Positions 6,827-14,456 of a stretch of DNA of 14,567 nucleotides are shown one piece after another. The translations under genes were made by a program, and so were the position numbers. The notes under the pieces were generated by a model. That model did no database searches and was not told the DNA's origin. It saw only the letters and a list, made by a program, of their open reading frames with translations. This DNA is from an uncultured Pseudomonadota bacterium (GTDB lineage Bacteria > Pseudomonadota > Gammaproteobacteria > Burkholderiales > Rhodocyclaceae). The DNA is taken from positions 1 through 14,567 of the forward strand of contig CAJAHZ010000254.1 of assembly GCA_903939665.1 (NCBI GenBank), read 5' to 3'. Numbering within the stretch: the first letter of the stretch is position 1; the number at the start of each line of letters is the position of its first letter.

Positions 6827-8119
6827 ATGACCGAACTGCAGATGGGATTGATCGGCCTTGGGGCTAGCGCGGTTGTTGGCGTACTGGCCTACAATAAATG
6901 GCAAGAGCATAAGCACCGCAGGCTCGCTGAAAAGATGTTAAAGGCGCAGCATGAGGACGTTCTGCTTGAAAACTCGGCACACGAGGAGGCAACGGAGCAT
7001 TTTGCCAGCAACGGGGCAGACGCCCCTGGTGCCTTGGCGGCTAATGTGGGCCTGGCTGCCCACGCCGTTGCCGAGCGAGTGGAGCCAAGCATGGAGCCGC
7101 TGTTGCGCCTCGATCCTCGCCTGGAAGAGCTTGTGCCGTCGCGCGAAGAGCCGCTTGCACGCCAGTTTCCCGCCTCGCCTGAGCCTCTTTCGGGCTCTGT
7201 ACCGCAAACTTCCCAAGCTGTTCCCATGCCTGTTTCCGAACCGGCTCCTGCGCGCAGTGCCGACGAGGTGAAGGAGGCGCGCGAAAGCGTTCAGCCGCTT
7301 CATTTGCTCTCCCCGGTAATCGATTACGTCGCTTCCTTCGAGGCCGTCGAGCCCGCACCGGCCTATCAGATCCTTGAGTCACAGCGCGATGCCTTGGCCC
7401 GCGTGCGCAAGCCCGTGCACTGGATTGGTTACAACGAGCGTTCGCGCGAATGGGAGCCGATCATCGATGACGGCGACAGCGAATATCGGCGGATTCGCAT
7501 CGGACTGCAACTGGTCGACCGTCATGGTCCGGCGAGAGATGGCGATCTATCGACGTTTCATGTCGCCATGCAGGATCTTTCTGACGAGTTGATGGCCATC
7601 GTTGATCTGCCGCCACGTCAGCCGGCGCTGGAAGCGGCGGCAAAACTTGACGAATTTTGCGCCGGCGTCGACATCCAGATCGGCATTAACGTGATCAGCC
7701 AGGGGCAGGTATTCCCCGGGACCAAGTTGCGTGCACTGGCCGAAGCGGCCGGCATGGCGATTGATAGCGAGGGACGTTTCGTGCGCTGCGACGATGACGG
7801 CAACGTGCTGTACATGCTGACCAATCAGGAGGCCGCTGGATTCTCTGCCGAGTCGATGAAGACGATGAGCACGCACGGCGTGACTTTTTTGCTCGATGTG
7901 CCGCGCGTCTCGCATGGCGATCGCGTGTTCAACCAGATGCTCGATCTGGCCCGACGTTTTGCCGAGGCGCTGCATGGTTCGCTGGTTGACGATAACCGGC
8001 GTCCGCTTTCGGAAGGCGCGCTCGAGCCGATCCGTCGGCAGGTCGCCCAGTATCAGGCTGTGATGGCTGCGCGCAACCTGCCGGCGGGCGGACCTCTGGC
8101 GCTGCGGCTGTTTTCCTGA
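6827..8119 (+). CDS. zipA: ZipA-like FtsZ-binding cell division protein
   Basis: A 430-residue protein with ZipA architecture. Residues about 6-22 (MGLIGLGASAVVGVLAY) form an N-terminal membrane anchor followed by basic residues (KHRR). Residues about 45-180 are a low-complexity linker rich in P, E and A. The C-terminal part (about 195-430) contains the ZipA FtsZ-binding fold (STFHVAMQDLSDELMAIVD; GVTFLLDVPRV; RRFAEALHGSLVDDNRRPLS). ZipA tethers FtsZ to the inner membrane at the division ring. In many proteobacteria it sits between smc and ligA, as here. The start ATG 6827-6829 has GGGA just upstream and lies 8 nt after the smc stop. The frame is open further upstream inside smc but has no binding site there. 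The C-terminal domain is more divergent than in enterobacteria, so 'ZipA-like' is the safe name. Confidence 0.85.
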   Translation: MTELQMGLIGLGASAVVGVLAYNKWQEHKHRRLAEKMLKAQHEDVLLENSAHEEATEHFASNGADAPGALAANVGLAAHAVAERVEPSMEPLLRLDPRLEELVPSREEPLARQFPASPEPLSGSVPQTSQAVPMPVSEPAPARSADEVKEARESVQPLHLLSPVIDYVASFEAVEPAPAYQILESQRDALARVRKPVHWIGYNERSREWEPIIDDGDSEYRRIRIGLQLVDRHGPARDGDLSTFHVAMQDLSDELMAIVDLPPRQPALEAAAKLDEFCAGVDIQIGINVISQGQVFPGTKLRALAEAAGMAIDSEGRFVRCDDDGNVLYMLTNQEAAGFSAESMKTMSTHGVTFLLDVPRVSHGDRVFNQMLDLARRFAEALHGSLVDDNRRPLSEGALEPIRRQVAQYQAVMAARNLPAGGPLALRLFS

Positions 8120-8128
8120 TTCTGTCGC

Positions 8129-10156
8129 ATGAGCGCCGCCGAGCGTGTCCGTGAATTGCGGGCCGAGATTGACCGACACAACTACCAGTACTACATTCTC
8201 GACGCGCCGTTGATTCCGGACGCCGAGTTTGACCGGCTTTTCCGCGAGTTGCAGGCGCTTGAAGCCGAACATCCGGAACTGGCCAGCCTCGATTCGCCGA
8301 CCCGGCGGGTTGGCGCGGCGCCTTTGCCCGAGTTCAAGCCGGTGGCGCATCGGACCCCGATGCTGTCGCTCAATAACGCGTTTTCCGATGCGGAGGTTGA
8401 GGCCTTTGATCGCCGGGTGCGCGAGGGCCTAGAAACCGTTGGCGACATCGAATATTCAGCCGAACCGAAATTTGACGGGCTGGCGGTCGGCCTGGTTTAT
8501 GAAAACGGGATTCTTGTTTGTGGCGCGACACGCGGTGATGGCAGCACGGGTGAAGAGGTGACGCCCAACCTGCGCACCGTCAGCAGCATCCCGCTGCATT
8601 TGCGCGGTGCCGGGTGGCCCAGCCTGCTTGAGGTGCGCGGCGAGGTGCTGATGTTCCGCAGCGATTTCGATCGCCTCAATACCCGGCAACGCGAGAAGGG
8701 CGACAAGGAGTTTGTCAATCCGCGCAATGCCGCAGCCGGCAGTTTGCGCCAGCTTGATTCGCGGATCACCGCCAGCCGCTCGCTGCGCTTCTTTGCCTAC
8801 GGGGTGGGGGTTGCCGAGGCTGGCGAGTTGCCAGCCCGTCATTCGGATCTGCTCAATCTGCTGGCTGGCTGGGGCTTGCCTGTCGCGATTGAGCGGCGTT
8901 GCGTCCGTGGCGTCGGTGGCTTGCTCGCCTATTACGCGGAAATCGGCGGCAAGCGGGCGTCATTGCCCTACGACATCGACGGCGTGGTCTACAAGCTTGA
9001 TGATCTGGCGGCGCAGGAGCGGCTTGGCTTTGTTTCGCGTGCGCCGCGCTTTGCCATTGCGCACAAGTTCCCCGCCGAGGAGGCGCTTACCCAAGTCCTG
9101 GCGATCGACATCCAGGTTGGCCGCACCGGTGCGCTGACGCCGGTGGCACGTCTGGCGCCGGTTTTCGTCGGTGGCGTGACGGTGACCAATGCGACGCTGC
9201 ACAACGAAGACGAGGTTCGACGCAAGGACGTGCATATTGGCGACACGGTGATCGTGCGTCGTGCCGGTGATGTGATTCCCGAGGTGGTCCGCGTGCTGCC
9301 CGAGAAACGCCCCATCCTGGCGCCTGAATTCATCATGCCGAAAGCCTGCCCGGTGTGCGGCTCGCAGGTTGTGCGCGCACAAGACGAGTCAGTTGCGCGC
9401 TGTAGCGGCGGGCTCTATTGCCCGGCACAGCGCAAGCAGGCGCTGCTGCACTTCGCCTCGCGTCGCGCCATGGACATCGAAGGGCTCGGTGACAAACTGG
9501 TCGAGCAACTGGTCGATAGCAACCTCGTGCGTACGCCGGCTGACTTGTACCGTATGGGCCTGATGGCTCTGATCGATCTCGAACGCTTTGCCGAAAAATC
9601 AGCCAATAATCTGCTGCTTGCCATCGAGCATAGCAAGCAGACAACGCTGGCCCGTTTTATCTACGCTCTGGGTATCCGTAACGTCGGCGAGGCAACAGCC
9701 AAGGATCTGGCGCGTCATTTTGGCAGCCTCGATCGATTGTTGGCGGCCAATGAGGCGCAGTTGATGCAGGTGAGTGACGTTGGTCCGGTGGTTGCGCAGT
9801 GTCTGCGCCAGTTTTTCGATGAGCCGCACAATCTGGAGGTGATCGAGCAACTGCGTGCATCGGGCGTCGTCTGGAGCGAAGGCGAGGCGCTGCCGATCGC
9901 TGGCAGTGCCGTTGCCGGCAAGGTGTTTGTATTGACCGGTACGCTGCCGTCATTGACGCGCGAGGCCGCGAAGGAACTGATCGAGGCGAGCGGCGGCAAG
10001 GTCAGCGGCTCGGTATCGAAAAAGACGGATTTTGTCGTCGCGGGCGCCGAAGCCGGTTCCAAGCTTGAAAAAGCGCAGGCGCTGGGTGTGGCAGTTATTG
10101 ACGAGACGCAGTTGTTGGATTTGTTGCAGCAAAATATCAAGGGAGAAACGCAATGA
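8129..10156 (+). CDS. ligA: NAD+-dependent DNA ligase LigA
   Basis: A 675-residue bacterial DNA ligase that seals nicks during replication and repair using NAD+. Domains in order: Ia (HNYQYYILDAPLIPDAEFD, 17-35, NAD+ binding); adenylation domain with nucleophile K114 in KFDG (114-117) and downstream motifs RGDGSTGE (135-142) and GDVIPEV; OB fold; four-cysteine zinc finger C407, C410, C425, C431; helix-hairpin-helix region (GIRNVGEATAKDLARHFGS); and a C-terminal BRCT domain (GKVFVLTGTLPSLTREAAKE to the end). Length is standard. ATG 8129 starts 9 nt after the zipA-like stop, with no clear Shine-Dalgarno, suggesting translation coupled to the upstream gene. The TGA overlaps the galU ATG by four bases (ATGA). 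All key residues seen are intact. Confidence 0.98.
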   Translation: MSAAERVRELRAEIDRHNYQYYILDAPLIPDAEFDRLFRELQALEAEHPELASLDSPTRRVGAAPLPEFKPVAHRTPMLSLNNAFSDAEVEAFDRRVREGLETVGDIEYSAEPKFDGLAVGLVYENGILVCGATRGDGSTGEEVTPNLRTVSSIPLHLRGAGWPSLLEVRGEVLMFRSDFDRLNTRQREKGDKEFVNPRNAAAGSLRQLDSRITASRSLRFFAYGVGVAEAGELPARHSDLLNLLAGWGLPVAIERRCVRGVGGLLAYYAEIGGKRASLPYDIDGVVYKLDDLAAQERLGFVSRAPRFAIAHKFPAEEALTQVLAIDIQVGRTGALTPVARLAPVFVGGVTVTNATLHNEDEVRRKDVHIGDTVIVRRAGDVIPEVVRVLPEKRPILAPEFIMPKACPVCGSQVVRAQDESVARCSGGLYCPAQRKQALLHFASRRAMDIEGLGDKLVEQLVDSNLVRTPADLYRMGLMALIDLERFAEKSANNLLLAIEHSKQTTLARFIYALGIRNVGEATAKDLARHFGSLDRLLAANEAQLMQVSDVGPVVAQCLRQFFDEPHNLEVIEQLRASGVVWSEGEALPIAGSAVAGKVFVLTGTLPSLTREAAKELIEASGGKVSGSVSKKTDFVVAGAEAGSKLEKAQALGVAVIDETQLLDLLQQNIKGETQ

Positions 10157-11019
10157 AGAAGGTCAAGAAGGCAGTCTTTCCGGTTGCCGGTCTCGGGACC
10201 CGTTTTTTGCCGGCTACCAAAGCCAGCCCCAAGGAAATGTTGCCGATTGTCGATAAGCCGCTGATTCAGTACGCTGTTGAGGAAGCGGTGGCGGCCGGTG
10301 TCACCGACATGATTTTCGTCACAGGCCGCAGCAAGCGCGCTATCGAAGATCATTTTGACAAGTCCTACGAGCTGGAAAACGAGTTGCTGCTGAAGAAGAA
10401 AATGGAGATGCTCGAATTTGTGCAGAACCTGCTGCCAAAGAACATCAATTGCATTTACATCCGTCAGCCCGAAGCGCTGGGGCTGGGGCACGCGGTGCTC
10501 TGCGCGAAGCCGGTGATCGGTGACGAACCCTTTGCCATTCTGCTTGCCGACGACCTGCTCGACGGCGAGCCGCCTGTTCTCAAACAGATGACGGATACCT
10601 ACGACTATTACCGCTGCTCGGTCATCGGCGTGCAGGATGTGCCGCGTGCCGACACCCGTAGCTATGGCATTGTCAAAGCCAGCCCGGTCGCCGAGCGGCT
10701 TGAGCGAATCGAGGGCATTGTCGAGAAGCCAAAGCCTGAAGACGCACCATCGACGCTGGCCGTGGTCGGTCGCTACATCCTGACATCGCGAATCTTTCAT
10801 CACCTTGAAAATGTCAGACCGGGGTCCGGTGGCGAGATCCAGCTGACCGACGGCATCGCCGCCTTGCTCGCTGAAGAGCAGGTTCTGGCCTATCGCTATG
10901 CGGGAAAGCGTTACGATTGCGGTTCCAAGCTCGGCTATCTGGAAGCCACGGTGGCTTTTGGCCGGCGTCATCCCGAAGTCGGTGCCGCATTCTCCAATTA
11001 TCTGAAAAACATGGAATAA
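10153..11019 (+). CDS. galU: UTP–glucose-1-phosphate uridylyltransferase GalU
   Basis: A 288-residue cytoplasmic nucleotidyltransferase that makes UDP-glucose from UTP and glucose-1-phosphate, supplying cell envelope polysaccharides, LPS cores and UDP-glucuronate. The N-terminal signature AGLGTRFLPATKASPKEM (12-29) binds the nucleotide. Further family motifs are visible: LADDLLDGEPP, the sugar-binding segment IVEKPKPEDAPS, GRYILTSRIF, GSGGEIQLTDGI and YDCGSKLGYLEA. Length fits GalU (about 290-300). The ATG overlaps the ligA stop (ATGA), with GGGAG 8 nt upstream, so it is probably translationally coupled. hpt begins 2 nt after its stop. It is not next to polysaccharide genes here; the position seems to be operon packing rather than shared function. 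Confidence 0.97.
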   Translation: MKKVKKAVFPVAGLGTRFLPATKASPKEMLPIVDKPLIQYAVEEAVAAGVTDMIFVTGRSKRAIEDHFDKSYELENELLLKKKMEMLEFVQNLLPKNINCIYIRQPEALGLGHAVLCAKPVIGDEPFAILLADDLLDGEPPVLKQMTDTYDYYRCSVIGVQDVPRADTRSYGIVKASPVAERLERIEGIVEKPKPEDAPSTLAVVGRYILTSRIFHHLENVRPGSGGEIQLTDGIAALLAEEQVLAYRYAGKRYDCGSKLGYLEATVAFGRRHPEVGAAFSNYLKNME

Positions 11020-11021
11020 GC

Positions 11022-11570
11022 ATGATAGATACCCAGCAGGCCAAAGCGCTTCTCGCTTCGGCAGACCTTATTCACTCGGCTGAAACAGTCGCTGCGGCGG
11101 TCAGCCGCCTTGCCGCTGAAGTCACCGAAAAGCTAGCCGATACCAACCCGGTGCTTCTTTGCGTGATGAGCGGCGGCGTTCCTTTTGCCGGCCAGTTGAT
11201 GACGCAACTGCAGTTCCCGCTTGACTTCGACTATCTGCACGTTACCCGTTACGGGCAGGATACGTCCGGTGGCGCGCTGTCCTGGCGCGCCGCGCCGTGG
11301 ACCTCGGTCAAGGGGCGTACCGTTCTGGTGGTTGATGACATACTCGATGAAGGCCTGACCCTCGCTGCGATTCATGAACGCATGCTGCAACTGGGCGCTG
11401 CGGCCTGTTACACCGCGGTGGTGGCCGACAAGCTGAACGGCAAGACGAAGCCGATCCGCGCTGATTTTGTCGCCCTGACCGTTCCCGACCGCTTTGTTTT
11501 CGGCTTCGGCATGGATGCCCGTGGCGCCTGGCGCAATTTGCCGGCGATCTATGCGATGAAGGAGGAATGA
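11022..11570 (+). CDS. hpt: Hypoxanthine-guanine phosphoribosyltransferase
   Basis: A 182-residue type I phosphoribosyltransferase that joins hypoxanthine or guanine to PRPP, giving IMP or GMP. The PRPP-binding loop is VLVVDDILDEGLTL (101-114), with acidic pair D105-D106. The position usually Thr or Ser in this loop (as in DTG/DSG) is E110, a variant I believe is usual in a proteobacterial subfamily. MSGGVPFAGQL (49-59) is the diphosphate-binding loop, K137 in VADKL is the likely base-contacting lysine, and PDRFVFGFGMD is the C-terminal base-stacking segment. I chose ATG 11022, with GGA about 6 nt upstream inside the galU stop region; the frame also extends into galU without support. mtnP follows after one base, and the likely product of MtnP is hypoxanthine, a substrate of this enzyme. 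Preference for guanine or hypoxanthine cannot be read from sequence. Confidence 0.92.
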   Translation: MIDTQQAKALLASADLIHSAETVAAAVSRLAAEVTEKLADTNPVLLCVMSGGVPFAGQLMTQLQFPLDFDYLHVTRYGQDTSGGALSWRAAPWTSVKGRTVLVVDDILDEGLTLAAIHERMLQLGAAACYTAVVADKLNGKTKPIRADFVALTVPDRFVFGFGMDARGAWRNLPAIYAMKEE

Positions 11571-11571
11571 G

Positions 11572-12327
11572 ATGCTGGCAATTATTGGTGGCAGCGGCCT
11601 GACCCAACTGGCCAACCTTGACGTCTCGCATCGCGAGGTGGTGCGCACGCCTTTTGGAGATCCTTCCGGAGCGGTGACTTTCGGCGAAATATGCAATCGG
11701 CCGGTCGCTTTTCTGGCGCGCCATGGTTATGGTCATAGCATTCCGCCGCATGAGGTGAACTACCGGGCAAATATCTGGGCTTTGTGGAAGCGCGGCGCCG
11801 TCGGCATCATCTCGGTGGCTTCGGTTGGCAGTATTCGTTCTGATCTGAAGCCTGGCGATGTGGTGATTCCTCATCAGATCATCGATTACACCTGGGGGCG
11901 TAAATCGACCTACCACGAGGGGCAAGATTGCAAGGTAACGCACATCGACTTTACCGAGCCCTACGACCGCACTTTGCGCGGGAAGCTGATCGCCGCAGCG
12001 CTTAAGGCCGGCATTCCGGTCAGCGATTCGTCGGTTTATGCGGCGACGCAGGGCCCACGTCTGGAAACGGCTGCCGAGGTTAACCGGCTGGAGCGTGATG
12101 GCGTCGACCTGATCGGTATGACCGGCATGCCGGAAGCGTCCTTGGCGCGAGAACTCGGCGTGCCTTACGCGGCAATCAACGTAGTGGCCAATTACGCAGC
12201 CGGGCGTGCCGACAGCCTCGAGGGAATCAGCTTCGAAGCAATCCAGGGCGTATTGCACGAGTCGATGGGGCATGTGCGCGCCATCATTGAGGAGATGGTT
12301 GGCTGTAATGGTCAAATCTGTTCTTAG
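11572..12327 (+). CDS. mtnP: S-methyl-5'-thioinosine phosphorylase (MTAP/PNP family)
   Basis: A 251-residue trimeric-type purine nucleoside phosphorylase. Visible motifs: IIGGSGL (4-10) and HGYGHSIPPHEVNYRAN (51-67) for phosphate and ribose binding; SVASVGSI (81-88); TQGPRLETAAEV (159-170); MTGMPEA (183-189). At the base-binding site the motif is VVANYAAG with N207, where 5'-methylthioadenosine phosphorylases carry Asp. An Asn here is typical of 6-oxopurine enzymes, so the substrate is probably 5'-methylthioinosine (as in Pseudomonas aeruginosa PA3004) rather than methylthioadenosine. The products would be hypoxanthine and methylthioribose-1-phosphate. ATG 11572 has GGAGGA 5 nt upstream and follows hpt by one base. 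The 3' end overlaps def by 20 bases. The specificity call is inference; the family is secure. No methylthioadenosine deaminase gene is in the window. Confidence 0.88.
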   Translation: MLAIIGGSGLTQLANLDVSHREVVRTPFGDPSGAVTFGEICNRPVAFLARHGYGHSIPPHEVNYRANIWALWKRGAVGIISVASVGSIRSDLKPGDVVIPHQIIDYTWGRKSTYHEGQDCKVTHIDFTEPYDRTLRGKLIAAALKAGIPVSDSSVYAATQGPRLETAAEVNRLERDGVDLIGMTGMPEASLARELGVPYAAINVVANYAAGRADSLEGISFEAIQGVLHESMGHVRAIIEEMVGCNGQICS

Positions 12328-12832
12328 GATGGGCGACCCGCGCCTGTGGCAACAGGCGCTGCCGGTTGAACGCTTCGATACGCCGGAACTGCACGCTTTG
12401 GTGACCGACATGGAGGACACCATGCACCATCTGGATGGCGCCGGGCTGGCTGCGCCGCAGATCGGCGTTGGCTTGCGTGTGGTGGTTTTTGGCTTCGAGC
12501 ACAATCCGCGTTATCCGGAGGCGGGCGTCGTCCCCTATACTGTGCTGGTGAACCCCGTGTTGACGCCGATTGGGGACGCCGTGGACGAGGGCTGGGAAGG
12601 CTGTCTTTCGGTACCCGGCCTGCGTGGTTGGGTGCCGCGCTGGAGCAGTTTGCGTTACACCGGTTGCGATCCTTCCGGCAGGCCGATCGACCGGACGGTC
12701 AGTGGCTTTCATGCGCGCGTTGTGCAACATGAGTGCGATCATCTGGACGGTATCCTTTATCCGTCCAGAATCAGGGACATGCGCCGCTTTGGGTTTGTCG
12801 ACGAGTTGCAGTGTTCCGGGTTGCTGGGTTAG
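12308..12832 (+). CDS. def: Peptide deformylase
   Basis: A 174-residue metalloprotease that removes the formyl group from N-terminal methionine of new proteins at the ribosome exit. All three motifs are intact: GAGLAAPQIG (44-53), EGCLSVPG (97-104) with metal ligand C99, and HECDHLDG (141-148) with ligands H141 and H145 and catalytic E142. The N-terminus MVKSVLRMGDPRLW fits the family and sets the start at ATG 12308, inside the last 20 bases of mtnP; a second in-frame ATG at 12329 would cut into conserved sequence. No good Shine-Dalgarno is seen, so translation is probably coupled to mtnP. There is no fmt next to it, unlike the usual def–fmt pair, so this may be a second, paralogous deformylase. 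The length matches ordinary enzymes; nothing is missing. Confidence 0.96.
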   Translation: MVKSVLRMGDPRLWQQALPVERFDTPELHALVTDMEDTMHHLDGAGLAAPQIGVGLRVVVFGFEHNPRYPEAGVVPYTVLVNPVLTPIGDAVDEGWEGCLSVPGLRGWVPRWSSLRYTGCDPSGRPIDRTVSGFHARVVQHECDHLDGILYPSRIRDMRRFGFVDELQCSGLLG

Positions 12833-12995
12833 AGCGCGCAGGCTCGACGATCTGCAACGGTGCGAACATAACGGCATCCTTGCGTGTCGTTGTCGTTTTC
12901 AGCCTGAAAAACGTTAAAGGACATAATAGGCGCGAATTTTGCTGTGTCTCCTGCCTTCGCGCATTTGTGCGTACGAATCAAGCGAAAGCCCCCAA
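12833..12995 (+). promoter_or_regulatory. Gap with possible promoter and dyad before the histidine kinase gene
   Basis: This is the only sizeable gap in the right-hand gene run. It holds a -10-like CATAAT (12922-12927) with a poor -35 candidate (TTTTCA, 12896-12901, 20 bp away). It also has an inverted repeat, TTTTCAG (12896-12902) and CTGAAAA (12904-12910), around one central base, which looks more like a protein-binding dyad than an RNA hairpin. No clear terminator for def is visible. Confidence 0.35.
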
Positions 12996-14450
12996 TTGCA
13001 GCCGCGTTACTATCCGAAATCCTTTCTGACCCTGTTGTTGCTGGCCTTTATCCTGGCCGTGCTGCCGATTGCCGCAGCCTTGTTGCAGGCGATGTCGGGT
13101 ATCGACCACTTTGCCCGGCAGAGCCGGACCGTGGTCGCTGAAAGCGCCAAGGCGGCGCGTGCGAGTCGCCAATTGCTCGAAGAGGCGACCGGTCTTGAAC
13201 GCCTGGCTCGGCAAATGCTGATTTTGCGCGATACCGACGTGCTCGACGACTACGAGACGGTGCGCAAACGTTTTAAGGCAAGCAGCAGCGAATTGTCGCT
13301 TCTGCCGCTGGATGAAACGCAACTGACGCTGCTCAACAAGCTCATCGACACCGAGCACGCACTTTTTGAAAAACTGCGCCAGCGAGCGGCAGCGTCTTCG
13401 ATTCCAGCCGCGGAGCGGGCAATGCTGGCTGATGATTATGCGGCGCTGAGCGTGCTGGCACGCGAAATGGTTGACGTGAGCGATGAATTGATCGGCCGCG
13501 GTGTAATCGCCCTGCAGGAAGGTGCCGATGAAACGCAGCGGCGCCTGTGGGTTTTTCTGCCGGCCATGTTGGCGCTGGGGCTTGGCGTCGCTATGCTGGC
13601 AACACTGCTCATCGCCCGACCCATTCGCGAGTTGGACGATGCCATTCGGCGCTTGGGCGGTGGCGACCTCATGCCGGCGATTCGGATCCACGGTCCGGGC
13701 GATTTTGAGGGTCTGGGCCAGCGTCTTGACTGGTTAAGACTGCGTCTGATCGAGCTTGAAGCACAGAAGTCAAGATTTCTGCGCCATGTTTCGCATGAGC
13801 TGAAAACCCCCCTGACGGCGATGCGCGAAGGCGCTTCGTTGTTGGCCGACGGGACCGTGGGCACGTTGAGTGCCGAGCAGCGTGAAGTGGTTGATATCTT
13901 GCAGAACAAGAGCCTGCAATTGCAGGCACTGATCGAGCGCTTGCTCGCGGTTCAGCGTGAAATGGAGGGGCTTGGCCGTTTGCAGCCAGAGTCCGTGCAT
14001 CTATCCCTGCTGCTCAACAAGGTGCTCGACGAGCATCGATTGCCGTTGGCGGCACGCAATATCAAGATCCGGCTTGATGTCAGCCCGGTCAGGGTGATCG
14101 GCGATGCGGCGAAACTGGCGACCGTGCTTGATAACCTCGTTTCCAACGCGATCAGGCATTCGCCCGAGGGTGCTATCATCGACCTGCGACTGTATCGGCT
14201 GGACGAAACGGCGAACGTCGAAATTCGTGACCAGGGCCCCGGGATCGCCAGCGCAGACCGCGAAAACATCTTCGATTGGTTTTACCAGGGCGAGGCACCG
14301 CCCGGCGATCAAATCGCCGGCAGCGGTTTTGGTCTGGCCATTGCCCGCGAATACGTTCAAGCGCACCACGGCAGTCTGAATCTTCTGCCCGACGAGGGCG
14401 GCGGCGCCGCTTTCCGACTCACGCTCCCACTGGCTTACAAAGGAAATTGA
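12996..14450 (+). CDS. glrK: Sensor histidine kinase, GlrK/QseE type
   Basis: An inner-membrane two-component sensor kinase of about 484 residues. Order: TM1 about 10-31; a helical periplasmic domain to about 182; TM2 about 184-204; HAMP (RPIRELDDAIRRLGGGDL); dimerisation/phosphoacceptor domain with H267 in FLRHVSHELKTPL; ATPase with N-box DNLVSNAIRH (N384), G1 DQGPGIA (D412), F-box IFDWFYQG and G2 GSGFGLA (442-446). The block around the histidine, followed by TAMREGASLLADGTVG, closely resembles Escherichia coli GlrK (QseE). In that system the kinase phosphorylates GlrR, a sigma-54 activator. No ATG starts the frame. I prefer TTG 12996 (giving MQPRYYPKSFLTLL), which fits the family; TTG 12939 would add 19 residues that look non-coding. 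A lipoprotein gene begins 6 nt after the stop, as with qseG in E. coli. Confidence 0.93.
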   Translation: MQPRYYPKSFLTLLLLAFILAVLPIAAALLQAMSGIDHFARQSRTVVAESAKAARASRQLLEEATGLERLARQMLILRDTDVLDDYETVRKRFKASSSELSLLPLDETQLTLLNKLIDTEHALFEKLRQRAAASSIPAAERAMLADDYAALSVLAREMVDVSDELIGRGVIALQEGADETQRRLWVFLPAMLALGLGVAMLATLLIARPIRELDDAIRRLGGGDLMPAIRIHGPGDFEGLGQRLDWLRLRLIELEAQKSRFLRHVSHELKTPLTAMREGASLLADGTVGTLSAEQREVVDILQNKSLQLQALIERLLAVQREMEGLGRLQPESVHLSLLLNKVLDEHRLPLAARNIKIRLDVSPVRVIGDAAKLATVLDNLVSNAIRHSPEGAIIDLRLYRLDETANVEIRDQGPGIASADRENIFDWFYQGEAPPGDQIAGSGFGLAIAREYVQAHHGSLNLLPDEGGGAAFRLTLPLAYKGN

Positions 14451-14456
14451 CGTTTG

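Noticed and set aside
9715..10971. Long minus-strand open frame (418 codons) across ligA and galU
   Set aside because: It is antisense to two unmistakable genes with intact motifs, crosses their junction, and its product resembles no family; long antisense frames are common in GC-rich DNA.
11308..12504. Minus-strand open frame (398 codons) across hpt, mtnP and def
   Set aside because: Antisense to three well-supported genes, with unnatural composition and no recognised domain.
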